Shown: positions 11,211 through 24,812, counted from the first letter of the stretch. The stretch: 64,000 bases of DNA from Tamarix chinensis (GCA_030549775.1 CM060175.1:105207422-105271421), one strand, 5' to 3'. Numbers and translations are program-made. Notes: generated by a model not told the origin, from the sequence alone.

Positions 11211-12931
11211 ATATAATGTCATGAAAAATAAACAATTTTTTAGAGTATTTATATATATAATTTATTGGATCATATATTGATTGTATTTGTCGAATCAAAT
11301 ATTTGATATATTTAACTTTTTAGTGATCTAATAGGTTATTTGATTTTTCAAACTAAATTAATTGGAATATCAAATTGGTTCATTGGATATCTGATAACAT
11401 AAACAACTATATTTTTTGTGGCTCTATCTATATTTATAAGATGACATGCATGCTAAAAAGCCCAATTCAACTCATTATTAAACTATCTAAGTAGTCTAGA
11501 TCAAATCATAGTTAAGTTACATTAAATCCAACTTGTTCTAATATATAATCTCGAGGTTCACGCAACATCGACAATAGATCCAAAATATATTTTTTGCCCA
11601 CACATCATAAGCTGGTTTCTAACAAAATAGTATAACTATTCAAGTTATGTGAAAGTTGAAATACAACCTTAAACTCAAACAATAATATCTCCCCGATTGG
11701 TTTCTATGACATATATATCACCAATAATATATATATTTGTGATGTTTCAGGATGAATATAGTGTAAATAATAGAGAGCACAAGTAACAACTTTGGGGGAG
11801 GAGAAGTATCATGGCGAGCCTGCTTGTACCAATGCTTAGACTTTAATCTATTATTCGTTATTTTAAGGCTAAAGGATTTGGCATTTTAATCAGTGCTCCC
11901 ATATCTCCATATACGTAACTCCTGTTTTCATAACTAGTTCGGAGAAATATTCATTTATATATGAAAATCGGGAGCAACCGTAAAATGGAGACCTGTAGTT
12001 TTATAAATTAATTAGACCATCCGATGACCATACAAGCACTAATCAAGTCTGTATCAAGGGATTCAAATCTCCAAGTGCAGTAGGACCGCTTATTATCGTG
12101 CAAGTTTGTGCTCATTAATTAAAAACTACTTGTCTCGGTCCCAGCTCAAGGGAACACCACAAGGTCCACAACTGCCCCAAGTGTTATTTTAATCTTCTTT
12201 TTTTTTCTATTTTTTCTTACGTATTGGATTTATACGCCTCTAGCTGTCAAAATCTTAATTAAGTATTCATTAAAATGAGATATATTATTTTTCTTATATA
12301 CTTCTACTAATCTTGAGTACACTCAATAGAAAAATTGTCGTGAATTGGATTATGACGTACGTACTCCGGTGCCCATCAGATTAAGGGCTTGGAAGTTGGA
12401 TGAATATGATTTTGTTGTCAAATATCAGTATTTCTGATTCGGTTTTAAGCTCTAGGGTCCAGAGGTCTCGTGCAAACATTGTGGCCTTGGTCAACACCGA
12501 ACATTGAATGACCTAGCCACTTGGGTGGGTCTACGACAGATGCCCCACGACAGTGTCAAAAGGAGGAGGGTACTCGCCACGAACATTCAAATCCTTTAGG
12601 ATTGACCCACCCCTCTGCACAACTTAGTGGTAAAATATTATGGGGTATTGTTTAGATATATGGTGCACCCGCCAAATTCTAGATTTGATTTTTGAGATCA
12701 TGATCTGGTGATAAACTCATGTCTCCTATGTCACCGAGACATAGAGAACAATTTACCTTCCTTATGATCAGCTGAAGCAGCGACTCATGGGAACCTTGGA
12801 GACTAAGGCTTTGCTTTTTAAAATTTAAGTCATATTTACTACTGCAAGCACACTCCGCCCTACCCCTTCTTTCAAATAAATTAAATGCAATCACATGGTG
12901 TCTCTTCTTGAATTCATTGAGTGGTTGGTTC
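10282..12931. other. AT-rich non-coding stretch, no gene seen
   Basis: No coding segment is supported. It contains a dinucleotide microsatellite (11164-11210), repeated TATCCGATA/GGATATC motifs between 10715 and 11400 typical of an old non-autonomous repeat, and a tRNA-like stretch near 12608-12700 that may be SINE-derived. The small minus-strand frame at 12679-12894 resembles nothing I know. Confidence 0.5.
11164..11210. repeat. (TA)n(GA)n compound microsatellite
   Basis: About 12 TA units run directly into about 11 GA units without interruption. Confidence 0.95.
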
Positions 12932-12934
12932 TTA

Positions 12935-13394
12935 CGGCTCGTTTGGTAAGTGAAAATGAAATTTAGAAATTAAATGGTGATAATGGAAATGAAAATTAAA
13001 GAATGAGAATTAATTTATCTAATATAATTTTCATGTTTGGTATATATTATAAATAATTTAAGAATAAAAATATCTTATATTTGATATGAGGGAATGAGAT
13101 TGGGAATAAAATAATTAATTTACTAAAATATCCTTTTTTATATAGAATAGAAATGGTTAAGGTTTATTTTAAAGGTTATTTTAGTCTTTTTAATTTTCAT
13201 ATATAATTCCTTATAATTCTCCAATATCAATTACCAGCTACCATTTGGTAATAGCTCTTGTGGAATAAAAGACCCCTTATTCCCATTCCCATTCTTCTTT
13301 TAATTTTCATTCCCTCTAAACAAACAAATAATATTTTAAATCTTATTCTCTATTCCCATTTCCACATTTCTTTTCCCACTAAACAAACACCCCC
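12935..13394. mobile_element. Tourist-like (PIF/Harbinger) MITE, TTA duplication
   Basis: The 460-bp block is bounded by TTA at 12932-12934 and 13395-13397. Its ends are imperfect inverted repeats: left CGGCTCGTTTGGTAAGTG, right (reverse complement) GGGGGTGTTTGTTTAGTG, sharing GTTTG and AGTG. It is AT-rich and non-coding. The end sequence, size and 3-bp duplication fit Tourist-like MITEs mobilised by PIF transposases. Confidence 0.7.
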
Positions 13395-13397
13395 TTA

Positions 13398-15261
13398 GAG
13401 ACTTAGTCTCGTTAATGTAGTGAGAAAGAAAGACCATTGTCGTGTTTTATGCAACAGTGATTAGCTCTTATATTTCATACATGTTGGTTTTATAGATTGC
13501 TCCAAACTTGTAGTCGCATATTAAAAGTAGATAAGGAAAATTTTCAATTTATATATCTCTGCATCTTTTATATGTGTTGGAGTGTTAGCAAGGACAAAGA
13601 TCCCGACACACAAAACACTACCCGCCCAATTTGGTATGGGTGTAGGTAACTCGATCCAATATGTTCCTCTTTTTACGGCCCATTGCATTTTTTTACTATC
13701 AATTATAATAATTTAATTAATTATTTTACCATTTTATATTGATTTAAATCTAACTATCATTAACCATTTTAGTCGCTTGATTGATTATCTGCTATAGCCG
13801 TTTTGGGTTGGTCTTACTAGTCATTATATAATAATTAGTATCCAAAACGTTATACCGGCATTATTTTGTAATTAAGGTTGGTCAATTACCAATGAATTTA
13901 TTATTAATTAAACCAACCAAATATCTATTATATAAACCCCGTGTTGCACCAAACTAGATGATCAATTACATTAACTCTTCTCGCCCATTTCCTCTATACA
14001 CATCTCCTCTCTCAGTTTCCATTACAAATATTCAACACTCAATTTTATGTAGTTTTCAACACTTTTCAAAATTTTGAACCTTTCAAAGGAGTGGTTTTTA
14101 CTTTATTAATTGGAGTGCACGAATTTAGTAGAGAGAGACGTTAATCCTAAGAGTCAAAGACCCAAAGCCCTTTTGCACCATAAAGATGGTCTTTTTTACT
14201 TTGGGTAGTGGAATACAACGACATCTTAAATTATTTATTTTGGTTTATCCAAATAAGCCAAAATTTTTCTACACCTTTATATTTCAGTTCAATCATAATT
14301 CTTATTCTATTTTTTTTTGTGACATTTCCTTTTGGTTTTCCTTAATGTTTGCTTGAGATCTAACAAACTAAGTCAGAAAGATATCATTCCTTCACAGCTT
14401 ACTTTGTTAGTATTTATCTAGATTCAATATCCAATAATTCTATATATTGTCTATTAATCATTGTATTGTTGAATATTGAATTATATTTCATGTCTTTATA
14501 AGGGTCTCAAAATTATGGTTCTAGATGCAAAATAAATGTCGACTATTGTTACTATTGCAATCAGGTTAAGTATGCATTGTTATCTTCTATATGTATGGGT
14601 TGTTAGTCAATGCTCAATATAGAAGAGGGGTGGGTTTTGGACTTTGTTTGGTTATTATAATTTGAATAGAATTATTCAAATAGAAATATATATCTATAAA
14701 ACATGACCCTTGATAATCATATGAGTAGTTATTAATGAAGAAGTCCTAATATTTATATTCAACAAAGCCTATTTCGTAAGACTTTAATCCTAGTGAAATG
14801 ATCATCAATGATAGTAAGAATGTTGATATTTGCAACATTATAGCTATATAGTGCGAGTTTATAGAGGAAATAGTCATGGACATATTAGTCCATTAACTAA
14901 TAGTGGTGTGTTGGTTATAATGTTTATTGAGTTTTAGTATGCATGTCATTGGCTTATCTTTGAAGTGTGTAAATATCCATCTTTAATTTTATAAGCAAAC
15001 AAGTGAGATAACAACATTTAACATATTAATTTATGTATTTTTTGGCTTGCTCAAGTAAAAAAGTGATTGGTCGTGTATAATGGAGTTGGATGATGAAAAC
15101 CTCGTGATTTAATTTAGACTTATTCATGGATTGAAAATTTAAAGGTGAATTCTTAGTGCCTATGATTCAATTTAGATTTTATATTAAAGTTTTGAATTGG
15201 AGATATCTAGCAATTCATAGTCTCATTTGTATGATGCTCTCCACTTTTATATAATATAATT
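13398..15261. other. Non-coding stretch upstream of the Copia remnant
   Basis: No coding frame is convincing. A TATTATATAAACCCC box near 13926, followed by a CT-rich leader (13976-14030), has the look of a promoter, possibly in a decayed Copia 5' LTR starting near TGTTGGAG at 13575. It does not clearly match the 3' LTR at 17338, and no TGGTATCAGAGC-type primer site was found, so this is not claimed. Confidence 0.35.
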
Positions 15262-16745
15262 ATGGCTATTCCTTAATTGGTAGTTCCTAGAGGGATAAAC
15301 ATTTTAAATGTAAATGGATGTTTTAAAAAGAAATCAAGAACCTATGGAACCATATATAATTTTAAGGCTTGTTTAGTAGCTGTAGACTATAAACAAAAGA
15401 AAGATGTCACCTTTTTTTTATACTTTTTATACTTATTCTCCTATAACAAAAGAAAGTTGTAGACTATAAAATTTTTTATACTTATTCTCCTATAACTAAG
15501 ATTGCAACTATACATTCTTTAGTCACCTTGGTTGATATCCATAGACTTATAGTTCATCAAATGGATGTTAAAACTATATTTTTAAATGGTGATCGTAAAG
15601 AAGAAATTTATGAGAAGCAGCTCGAGGGTTGTGCGGTTGAGGGTTAGGAAAATAATATTTGTAAATTGAAAAAGCCATTATATGGCCTTAAATAAGCTCC
15701 TAAACAATGATATAAAAAATTAGACCAAACTTTAGTGAGCGATGCTTATGTGGTAAATGGATCTAATTATTGTACTTACCCTAAGATGTTTAGACGTGAT
15801 TGTGTGATTATATGTTTGTACATACTGATTCTTGGTACTAATGTGAGTGTGGTCAATGAGACCAAACCATTTTTATCTTCTCACTTCAATATGAAAGATC
15901 TAGGGGAAGCTAATGTAATTCTTGTATTAAAATAAAAAAAATGTGAGAAAGGATTTTCCTTGAGTTAATCACACTATGTTGATAAGATACTAAAAAAGTT
16001 TGATTGTCATGATGAATTACCTGTGAAAATTCCCTACGATCCTAACTTTCGTTTGAAAAAGAACCAAGGTTATAGTATTTTACAAGAAGAATATGCTAAA
16101 ATCATAGGCAATGTGATATTCCTTATGAACTCTGTTAGACCTGACATAGCATATGATATGAGTCAACCGAGTAGGTATACTCAAAACCCAAATAAAGATC
16201 ACTAGACCACACTTTGTCATTTACTTAGATACCTTAAGGATACTAAGGATTGGTATTTGTATTTTTTTTAAATTTTCTATTGTATTAGAAGGATTTATTG
16301 ATGATGCTAAATGGATTTCAAATAATGATGTTGTCAGTTCCACGAATGGATATGCTTTCACACTAAAAGGATGAGTCGTGTTATGGAAGTCTGCTGAGTA
16401 AACTTGTATTGCTCAGTCTATGATGGAGTCTGAGTTTAGTGATATTGATTTAGCTCGTCTAGAGGTAAAATGGTTGAGGAACTTGTTGACTGATGTGCCA
16501 TTGTGGGGGAAACCAAATGTGCCAGTTTGTTTGCATTGTGATTCACATGTAACTATTTGTGTTACCAAGAACAATGTATAGAATATTAAGAGGAGACATG
16601 TTCGTATAAGACACAATCTGTAGGAAAACTATTGAGAAATAGTGTGATCTTCTTAGAGTTGTCAGATAGGAGTAAAATCTGGCAGATCCTCTTACGAAGG
16701 GTCTAATGAGGAGACTTATCCTCAAATCGTTAAGGGGGTAAGGCT
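15262..16745 (+). pseudogene. Ty1/Copia pol remnant: reverse transcriptase and RNase H
   Basis: Conserved Copia segments appear in order: VPRGINILNVNGCFKKK (15283), HQMDVK (15555), YGLK (15680), VNETKPFLSSHFNMKDLGEA (about 15853), YAKIIGNVIFLMNSVRPDIAYD (about 16091), YTQNPNKDH (16176), and LADPLTKGLMRRLIL near the end (16681). These cover RT from the palm domain through the connection region to the Copia RNase H tail. The metal-binding YVDD site is lost: the region after CLYI reads LILGTN. There are many stops (15277, 15642, 16261, 16399) and frameshifts, plus a local duplication around 15410-15495. Integrase and gag are absent. It is followed by a 3' LTR at 17338. Dead element. Confidence 0.9.
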
Positions 16746-17337
16746 TAAGCCTTTGAGTTAAGAAAAGTATGATGGATTTTTCTTATGGTCAAACATAGCC
16801 ATATTATTACTCTATTGCACTACATTCCCATCCTTATGGTAAGTGGTACTCTTTATTAGGTAAAGATTAGTCTCTAAATGAGTTCATAGTCCTATTTTGG
16901 GTGGTCCTATTGAGACGGATTTAATGAACTCACCACTAGACATAACTAAGGTTAAGGATTGTTATGCTCTTAATGAATTCATGTCCTTTTATGGTATCTT
17001 GTGAGACGCACTTGATGGATTTACCTAGATGAGTGTGAAGGTGGAGCCACGTTTTATGAAAGATCAATGTTGTCTTTCTAGAGCACTCATGAATACTCGA
17101 GGTATGTGCATGGCTATTAAAGGTGTTTCTTTATTATCATGGAAACTACATAATTCTAATTTAGACATGTATTTAGGGGGTCTTAATTGAGGTTAAGGTA
17201 GTTCAAGACTCGTTCACTGCCTAGACACACTTGTTGCCTCACTTCACTACACATTAATTCAATCACTGTGATATTGATACTTAATTGTTATACCTTCATT
17301 GCCCAATTTTTTTTTCATTTTGTCTTTGGTGGGGGAT

Positions 17338-18097
17338 TATTGGACAATGGAAAAATATTTTATGTTTTTGTTATTGTAGTGAGTTTTTTCTTGTCCCACA
17401 TTGGTGGAAAGGAAGAACTTTTATCAACATAAATATTCTCCTACTCACCTTAGTGTTTGAATTAATTGATATGGGTTATTTTGTAATGATGATGGACTAA
17501 ACCTAATACCACACATGTGTGCCTACCATTGCCATCATCTGGTTGATCTAAGCTTATTTGCACAGGTAGGTTATGGTTCTAGCATACCCAAGCCCAACAT
17601 TCTTTTTACTGAAAATTTTGTTTCGTTTTCCTCTTATATTTTTTTACTTGATTTGATTGTTCTCTTTTTCTTTCCACTTTAAACATTTCAAACATTACGC
17701 ACAACATGTGTTATTGGTAGACTGATTCTACATGGATCGGTGGTTGTTGTTAGGTGTGATTTTTCTCTTTATATTTTTTAATTTAGTATTAGTTTTATAC
17801 AAAAGATGGGGAAAGAGCACTCTTTCATACTCTTTCAACCTCTAATTTTTGACATTTCTTGGGCAAAGTTATACAATTATGTACTCTTGAATTTTAAATT
17901 TATAAGATTAAAGGATTATTGTATTAACCTTAGGAGTGAACTGACGTACGAAATTACACCGATGGTCCAGCTGTAATTTGCTTTAAGGCATTGATTATAT
18001 TCACTACATAAAATGTTTTTGATAAGTATTTTTGTAGCTTCAATTCATTTAATATATTTACCTCGTAATTTCTGTTGCTAAATATCTTATTCCAACA
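17338..18097 (+). mobile_element. Copia 3' LTR with preceding polypurine tract
   Basis: A GGTGGGGGATT purine-rich tract (17329-17338) is followed by TATTGGACAATGG, read as a decayed TGTTGGAC start, and by TTGTCCCACATTGG, a familiar Copia LTR phrase. The right end is TTCCAACA at 18097, the inverted match of TGTTGGA. At 760 bp it is a normal Copia LTR length. Sequence between RNase H and this LTR (16746-17337) is non-coding. The frame at 17285-17500 is not a gene. Confidence 0.75.
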
Positions 18098-18449
18098 CGC
18101 TGCAAATGAAACATACAAGAGACATAAAGTGTCAACATTTCTTTTCCAATCATATCAGACATATTTATGTATATAGTTTGCTTCAAGGTTAACCTCTCAT
18201 GAAAACAATGAATATAGATATTATCTCAAAATCAGTCTAAGATTTGATTCCACTTATCTTGACCTTCCATATATGAATGGGAATAAAAACCCTACAAATT
18301 ACAAATTTGTGGATAATTTATGAAATTATTAAAGCAATGGCATTCAATTATATGTTTGAAATATAATTTAAAACTTATAAATTGGATTAAAACCAAGCAT
18401 TTAAACTTTTGGGTTTAGGTACCGAGCATTTTGCTTAAAAGTTCGATAA
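18098..18449. other. Short AT-rich spacer
   Basis: Nothing is recognisable. GATAA at 18445-18449 is the left copy of the duplication that bounds the nest to its right. Confidence 0.5.
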
Positions 18450-18588
18450 TGTTACACCCCCCCCCCATTTTTCACTACCAAAATTTTTAATTAAAATAAG
18501 TTGTGGAAGTAGAAAACATCTAGAAAAAATGGAGTATTACCATTTTACTTGATATAGGATAGGCGTATTAATATTACCCTCCATGTTG

Positions 18589-19012
18589 CATAATTACCAA
18601 ATTACCCCTTACTCGTGTTAGGTTACCAAATTATCCTCCATACTTATTAAATCACTAACTTTAACCATTATACTTGTTAAGTTACCAATTTATTCTTCCT
18701 ATAGGTTAAATTAGCGTATTACCCTTTATATTTATCTAAATTAACAAATTTTCCTTAGGCCCATTAAATCACCGCTCACCTTTCATATTTATTACACTTG
18801 CATAATTACCAAATTACCCCTTACTCGTGTTAGGTTATCAAATTATCCTCCATACTTATTAAATCACTAACTTTAACCATTATACTTGTTAAGTTACCAA
18901 TTTATTCTTCCTATAGGTTAAATTAGCGTATTACCCTTTATATTTATCTAAATTAACAAATTTTCCTTAGGCCCATTAAATCACCGCTCACCTTTCATAT
19001 TTATTACACTTG
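18589..19012. repeat. Two near-identical 212-bp tandem copies
   Basis: CATAATTACCAAATTACCCC begins copy 1 at 18589 and copy 2 at 18801, and the following roughly 210 bp are almost unchanged (for example GGTTACC against GGTTATC). It lies within the older TTACC-type array of the LTR, so it is a recent unequal-exchange product. Confidence 0.95.
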
Positions 19013-20008
19013 TCAGATTTCTCATTTAGTTAGTTAGATTACTAAATTACCCTTGTTCATTATCATAATTACCATTTTGTCCTTTTAATTGGTTAAATTA
19101 CCAAATTGCCCTTCTCCATTATTATAATTACCATTTTTCCCTCTTTATTATTATATTTACCATTTTGCCCCTCTTTCTACAAATTACCAAAATACCCTTC
19201 CTTTACACCAATTTATCATTTTACCCTTCTTCTTTATTAAATTACCATTTTACCCTTCCTTTATACCAATTTACCATTTTATCGATCTACTTTATTAAAT
19301 TACCCAAAATACCCTTCCTTTATATCAAATTACCATTTTACCCTTTTACATTACATAATTACCAAATACTCTTCCTTTATACCTGTAACACCCCAATTTT
19401 CACTACTGAAAAATTTTGTTTGCTGCAGAAGTAACTAAGTAACTGCCGTGATTAACATAATTCTGGTTTATATAGTCATCCTTAAATCAATCACAAAGTT
19501 AAAACATTTAAGGTAATACAAGGAAATTAGAAAACAAAAGCATATTTATAGTACAATACTGAGTTTAGAGTTTAACTCTGAGATTTACAATACAAAATAT
19601 AAAAGGAGGACACCATGGATTAAGAGTCCAAAAAGGGTATCTAGTTAAATACATAATCTGGATAACATATACTCTTCACCCAACCCCAACATAGATGGAG
19701 TCACTCATTCCCACATAGAGCATCATAGGCCGCAAACCCATCTATCTGATCCTCTGAGACCTACACATAAGATCCAGAGTCTTTTGCTCGTGGGAATAAA
19801 TAGAACCCATAAAACAGGTGGTTAATACAATGCATACTGAGTAAGGGAAAAATATTATTGAAATAGGAATACAAATAGCACATGCTTCCACATTAGATAA
19901 TAAAGGAATATAACTAAGTAAATGAAACATCTCATAAGACATATTACGATCCATATCCTTTTATTAAGTATAGTCCATTTTCATTCTTTTATATACGTTG
20001 AGTGCAGG

Positions 20009-20420
20009 AACCCTACTATTTTTAAACTAGTGGAACGGTATAAAATTCTCAAGGACAACACACCCAAGCCACTATTCTTTCTGGTGGAACGGAGGTTAAA
20101 AACATCTCCTCGGGGTAGAGCGCTCTCGAGCCACTATTCTACCTGGTGAAACGGGAATACATATACATACAAAAAATATATCACTCTGGTCCTGATTCAC
20201 GTATTCTTCCACTATAAATTATTAGTATATTTTGCATAGGTTATGAAGATATGTTTTAATTCACGGTGAGTAGGGACCCCACTATTCTTAAACCGGTGGA
20301 ACGGTCTAAAACTCTCAGGAAGAATACACCCGAACCACTATTCTTTCCAATGGAATGAAGATTAAAAACATCCTCTCGGGGCAAAACGCTCCTAAGCCAC
20401 TATTCTCCCCATTGGAATAT
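20009..20420 (-). repeat. Two blocks of CCACTATTCTT...GGTGGAACGG modules in LTR-C
   Basis: Each block has three units: a CCACTATT- or CTACTATT-like half, a short AT stretch, then a GTGGAACGG-like half, separated by CACCCAAGC or CTCTCGAGC linkers. The spacer after the second block reads ACTTTAAGTGATTAGTATC (20511-20529), the complement of the spacer in LTR-A and LTR-B. Confidence 0.8.
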
Positions 20421-20421
20421 G

Positions 20422-20426
20422 ATACA

Positions 20427-20458
<32 letters not shown>

Positions 20459-20471
20459 GATAGATAGATAG
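20422..20471. repeat. (ACAT)n(AGAT)n microsatellite
   Basis: Uninterrupted TACA tetramers are followed by GATA tetramers within LTR-C. Confidence 0.95.
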
Positions 20472-20819
20472 AAAAATAAATCACCATGGCCCTACTCACG
20501 TGCTCTTTTACTTTAAGTGATTAGTATCTTATTCAAGATTGATTCTCAGGTATAGGAAACAGTCAAAATAGGTATACATATAGCATAGGTCTAAGTCCTT
20601 AAGTCTTATCAAACCCTAATTATACTCCTTTTAGTGTTCATTCTCCCATGTTGGTTGTTCTACTCACATTATATTATGTCATCTCCCAAATCCCATCATT
20701 AGTATCATAGCCAAAATGCACAACCTAATTTCCATGAGTTTGTTTTAATAATCTCATCCCGATAGGGTAATCACTAAAATATCCAAGCCCCAAATTTCAT
20801 AGAATTGTCATAACACTTC

Positions 20820-22664
20820 TGGTGTGGCCGTAGCCGGCACGTAATTTAAACTCTCTTGTTATCAATTGTAGCACTGGTAAATAAGGGTATCGTTCTAGGC
20901 CGGGGATTGAGAGGGCTCACCTCTATTTAACTAGTTTGAAAATAAATAAAAATAAAAATCCTAAATAACACAAGATAAATAAATAATAAAATACTAATAG
21001 GGGTTATAAAGATAATAAAATAATAAAAGGAATAAATAAAATAAAATAAACTAATAATAATAAAAATAATGAAAATAGTGGGAAACCGCCAATATGATAA
21101 ATATGTTAGGGAAATCAAAATCCACCACTAGATTAGGTCAAAATATAATATTAATTTCTAAGTCATCTTTTAATTATGAGAATGAGATCGACCATGTTGT
21201 ACACCAAAAGCAGATCCATATACCTTATATTACTCCCCTTAATTAATTAATATGACAAAGCGCCAATATTAATCCTATTAAATACTAGCAGTATAGCAGC
21301 AACAAGCGACTCCTATATTTAACTAGATTTAATGCATTGAGTCTATTTGGAAGGCTGTCAATCTAAGTACCCAAACTAATACATAAAGCATGTCTAACTG
21401 TATTTCCTTTCCTTGACCCACACGTATCGAAACGTTTTACTACTTCAGTTAGAATCAAAAAACTATTAGGTGAATTGTTATCTAACGTAGCTGGAATTTA
21501 TACATATAAATTCTAGTATATTTAGATGGCCACCTAGCAGGAAAATAATCCTACATACTATCACTTATGAGGAAACCAGAACAAGGCATGCACCAAATAA
21601 ATTATACTTGACAGAATTATATATATGAATGATAGCAATTAAAATAGAGTCAAGAAACAATCTCACGAAACAAAGAAAATATAATTATATCTCAAACCCT
21701 AATCCTGGGTTTCAATTTATTCCCTAACAATAAACAATCAGCCAACCATAATTATAGAATTAATTACATAGAAATATATATCTAAAATATAAATTAAAAT
21801 AAGAGAAAGAAATAACTAAAATTAATTATAAATAAAAGATCAAGAATTTATTCAGATAAAAATTAATTTTATCTGAAATAAATTCTATTGGGTAAATTTC
21901 TTCCTTATTTTCTTCCTTCTCGGTATTGGATTTCCGTGCAATATTCTTTTCCTTTTTTTGTTCCTTTCTCGGCTGACAGCGCTGACGTCTTCTTCTCCTT
22001 CCGTGCACTGAGGCTTCGACCTGTGCGCCTCTCTCTACTTTTTCTCACCTGAGCCTGTGAAGGCTCTCGCCTCCAGACGTGCCCTCCTGGCTATTCTGCA
22101 TTACGTGTCCCTGCGGCTCTGCCGCCCTCCTCACGCCCTCTTAATTAATGCAGCTCTCTGCCGCCCCCTCTGCTTTTTATCTCTGAGGCTCTACCGCACA
22201 CCTCTGTGTCTCCCCTTATTTTCGTGTCAGCCCCCTCCTTTTTATTTCGATCGTGCCTGGAAGCTTTTTCGTCCGTGCCACGTCAGCCCTACGACTGACT
22301 CTTCTTTTTTTTTCGTGCACCGAGACCTATTTGGCTTCGTTTGGATTACTTGTCGTTCCTTGGCCTTTGGGCCTTCGGCCTTCGGCCATTAGTCCAAAGG
22401 TCCAATTTCTTTTGTTTCTTTTTTTTTATTTTTCTTATCTTTTATTTAAAAACAATACCTATAAAATAAAATTAAATAAATATTAATAAATAATATTTTA
22501 TTCTAAATTTACTTAATTATTATCATTTTAGCTCAAATAATAGTATTTATGCAATTTTTACCACTTAAGTATAAAACAATAATTATTCACCTATATTAGT
22601 TAAATAAAAATATTAAAAACTAAGATTATAAGGGTATAAAATGTGTCCAAATATGAACTTATCA
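20820..22664 (-). mobile_element. Athila/Tat-like solo LTR nested in LTR-C, ACTTC duplication
   Basis: It is bounded by ACTTC at 20815-20819 and 22665-22669. On the minus strand it runs TGATAAGTTCATATTTGG to GGCCACACCA, giving TG...CA ends. Near its 3' end the minus strand has CCCCGGCCTAGAACGATACC, a phrase I associate with the U5 part of Athila/Tat-group LTRs. LTR-F, which lacks the insertion, reads straight through the equivalent site (CATAACATTTCTTATAGGG). At 1,845 bp with no coding region, it is a solo LTR or a small non-autonomous element. It includes a CT/GC-rich patch (21900-22400) with meaningless open frames. Confidence 0.8.
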
Positions 22665-24110
22665 ACTTCCCATGAAATTTTTATGATTTCTAATTCCAAT
22701 ATATAACCTCTAAACCCTAAACATGGAATAATAATATTAACATTTTAAGATAGCTTGCCCCAAATTTACTATTAAACATAGAAGAACCCCAAATAACGAT
22801 AATCCTCCCATAAATTACTCAAGCTATTATTGTCATAATTTAAACCTCCTAACACATAAATTACCAAAACTTCCTTATTACCCCATAATGACCAAGTTAT
22901 CATTTTAACACAAATAAAACCTTTATTTTATAAAATCTTATACATTCCATAGATATTTTTTTTTCAAGTCCCCATTTATCATTATACCTCATGAGAATCC
23001 TTAAGTCCATTTACCATAACTCATTCAACCCATATTTCATACCATAAGATATATTTCCACAAATATAATATTATCATCATTCAACACATATTTCATACCA
23101 TAAGATATATTTTCACAAATATGATTTTATCATCACAGATCATAACATAATGATATCTCTTACCAATTCTTACTTTCTTTCAACATAACATTCATATCAT
23201 CACAAAATATTAATATCAATACATATTATATCACATATAAATAATATCATGAAAAATACATATAACCATACATGTAAATAACATCAAAAACCCTAAACAT
23301 CAAATAGTATCCTTACCAACTAGGACACCGGGCTCTAAGTATGCAAATCCTAAACTTCCTCCTCTAAAGCTATTGGAGTACCACCTATAAAAATAATAAA
23401 ATTCATAGTTAGGCTCGAAGAGTTAAATCAAAAGAGAGATTAAGGTAAAGAGGGTAAAAATAGATATAACCTTAGTTAAATAGGAGCTTGAGATGTGTGG
23501 ATGTGTAAAGGAATGTGTGGTGGAGCTATGGTTAAATCTTGGTGGTATTTGGTTGAGTTTTGGGGGTGAAAATAGGGATACACGACCAAAGAAATGAGGT
23601 TGCACGACTGTGCAGCAGGCGATGCAACTTCTGGTAGAGTGAAAATAAGGTGCACGGCCAGGCAGTGTGAAATTTGCACTGTTGGGTAGAAACAGGAGGA
23701 GAGGAAAAATTATGCACGGTCAGACGATGCAAGGTTTGCACAGCTATGTAGTAGGGGATCTAAGCGCTGCACGGCCATATAGCAGTTGGTGCACTGGCCA
23801 TGCACTCTGCAACGCTACAACACACAAGAAGAAGAAGGAAAAAGAGGCAGTGGTCAGTGGCAATGGCCGGTGACGGCGAAGGGGAGGGTTGGGGCAACCT
23901 TGGTGGTTGGTCCACTAGCCAAAGGGCGGTGAGTGGTGGCCGAGGTGGTGCACGGTGGGGGAAATGGTGATGCGAAAGCCAAAAACAGGGAAAGGAAGGA
24001 GAAGGAGGAGAAGAAGAAAATGGAGAAGGAAGAGGGAGCTCGATAATGGCTCTTTGACACAAATATGAGTAGAGTGAGGCAAAACCAAAGAGAAATAAGG
24101 AGAGTGTGAG

Positions 24111-24116
<6 letters not shown>

Positions 24117-24156
<40 letters not shown>
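24117..24156. repeat. (TA)n microsatellite
   Basis: About 19 TA dinucleotides are followed by ACATACATGTGTGCGTGTG. Confidence 0.95.
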
Positions 24157-24159
<3 letters not shown>

Positions 24160-24812
24160 CATGTGTGCGTGTGTGGTGTGAGTCAAGAATGAAGATAAGG
24201 GCAGGGGCTGGCATGCGACGGTGATGATGGTGCTGTGTAGCTGCAAGGTGATGGTTATAAAGGATAGTTAGGGTAGAGTAGTAGCTACAAGTTGAGGGTG
24301 GTGATGGTTTATGTAAATGTTGCGTGAGAAGGGAATATGGGTGTGTGTGGAGTGTGTAATGGTTGTGCAGTCGGGCAAGTATAAGGGTGCAGAAGGAGAA
24401 GGAGAAAAGGAAGAAATGAGGTAAGGTGATGGGTGATAGATGCAGAAAGGTGATGGTGCAAGTTACCTAGATTTAGAAGTAGCAGCTCAAGTTTGGCGGG
24501 AGGAAGAGAAGAAGGAAAAGAAAAGGAGAAAGAAAAGAAAAGAGAAAGAAAAAGAAAAGATGAGGGTCAGGGGATTTGTTTAGGGTTATTTTTTATTAGC
24601 TAAAAGTAATTAGGATTAGTAGAAATTTTTGCGGGTTTTTGACTTTGGTTTATGAATTATTGTTTACCAAAGTTAAGGTTTCGAAATCGGTTAAAGTTTC
24701 GGGATTAAGGAGTTAGGATAAGCCTAACATAAGATTTATTGATATTAGCATTAAATTAGGGCGCTAATAACGCAGGATTAGGCTATGCAAATTTTTGGGG
24801 TATTACAATACC

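Larger units (their letters stand above)
19384..24807 (-). mobile_element. LTR-C: 5.4-kb solo LTR with ATACC duplication
   Basis: It starts TGTAACACCCC at 19384 and ends GGGGTATTACA at 24807. ATACC flanks both sides (19379-19383 and 24808-24812), and the TTACC repeat array of the host LTR continues across the site. Orientation follows the module order shared with LTR-E and LTR-F: the sense end is on the left. Net of the 1,850 bp nested insertion, the LTR is about 3.6 kb. It holds two module blocks (20009-20155 and 20272-20420), an ACAT microsatellite and a G-rich block (23420-24570). Minus-strand frames at 23760-24250 are composition artefacts. Confidence 0.85.

Noticed and set aside
13926..14030. 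TATA box and CT-rich leader as a host-gene promoter
   Set aside because: No coding frame follows, and a decayed retrotransposon remnant lies downstream; an LTR origin is at least as likely.
18589..19380. CRISPR-like spacing of TTACCAAATTACCC repeats
   Set aside because: Degenerate, contiguous units with no unique spacers, inside an LTR of a plant genome.
23760..24246. Minus-strand frames containing YIYIYI runs
   Set aside because: Produced by the (TA)n microsatellite and the G-rich LTR block.
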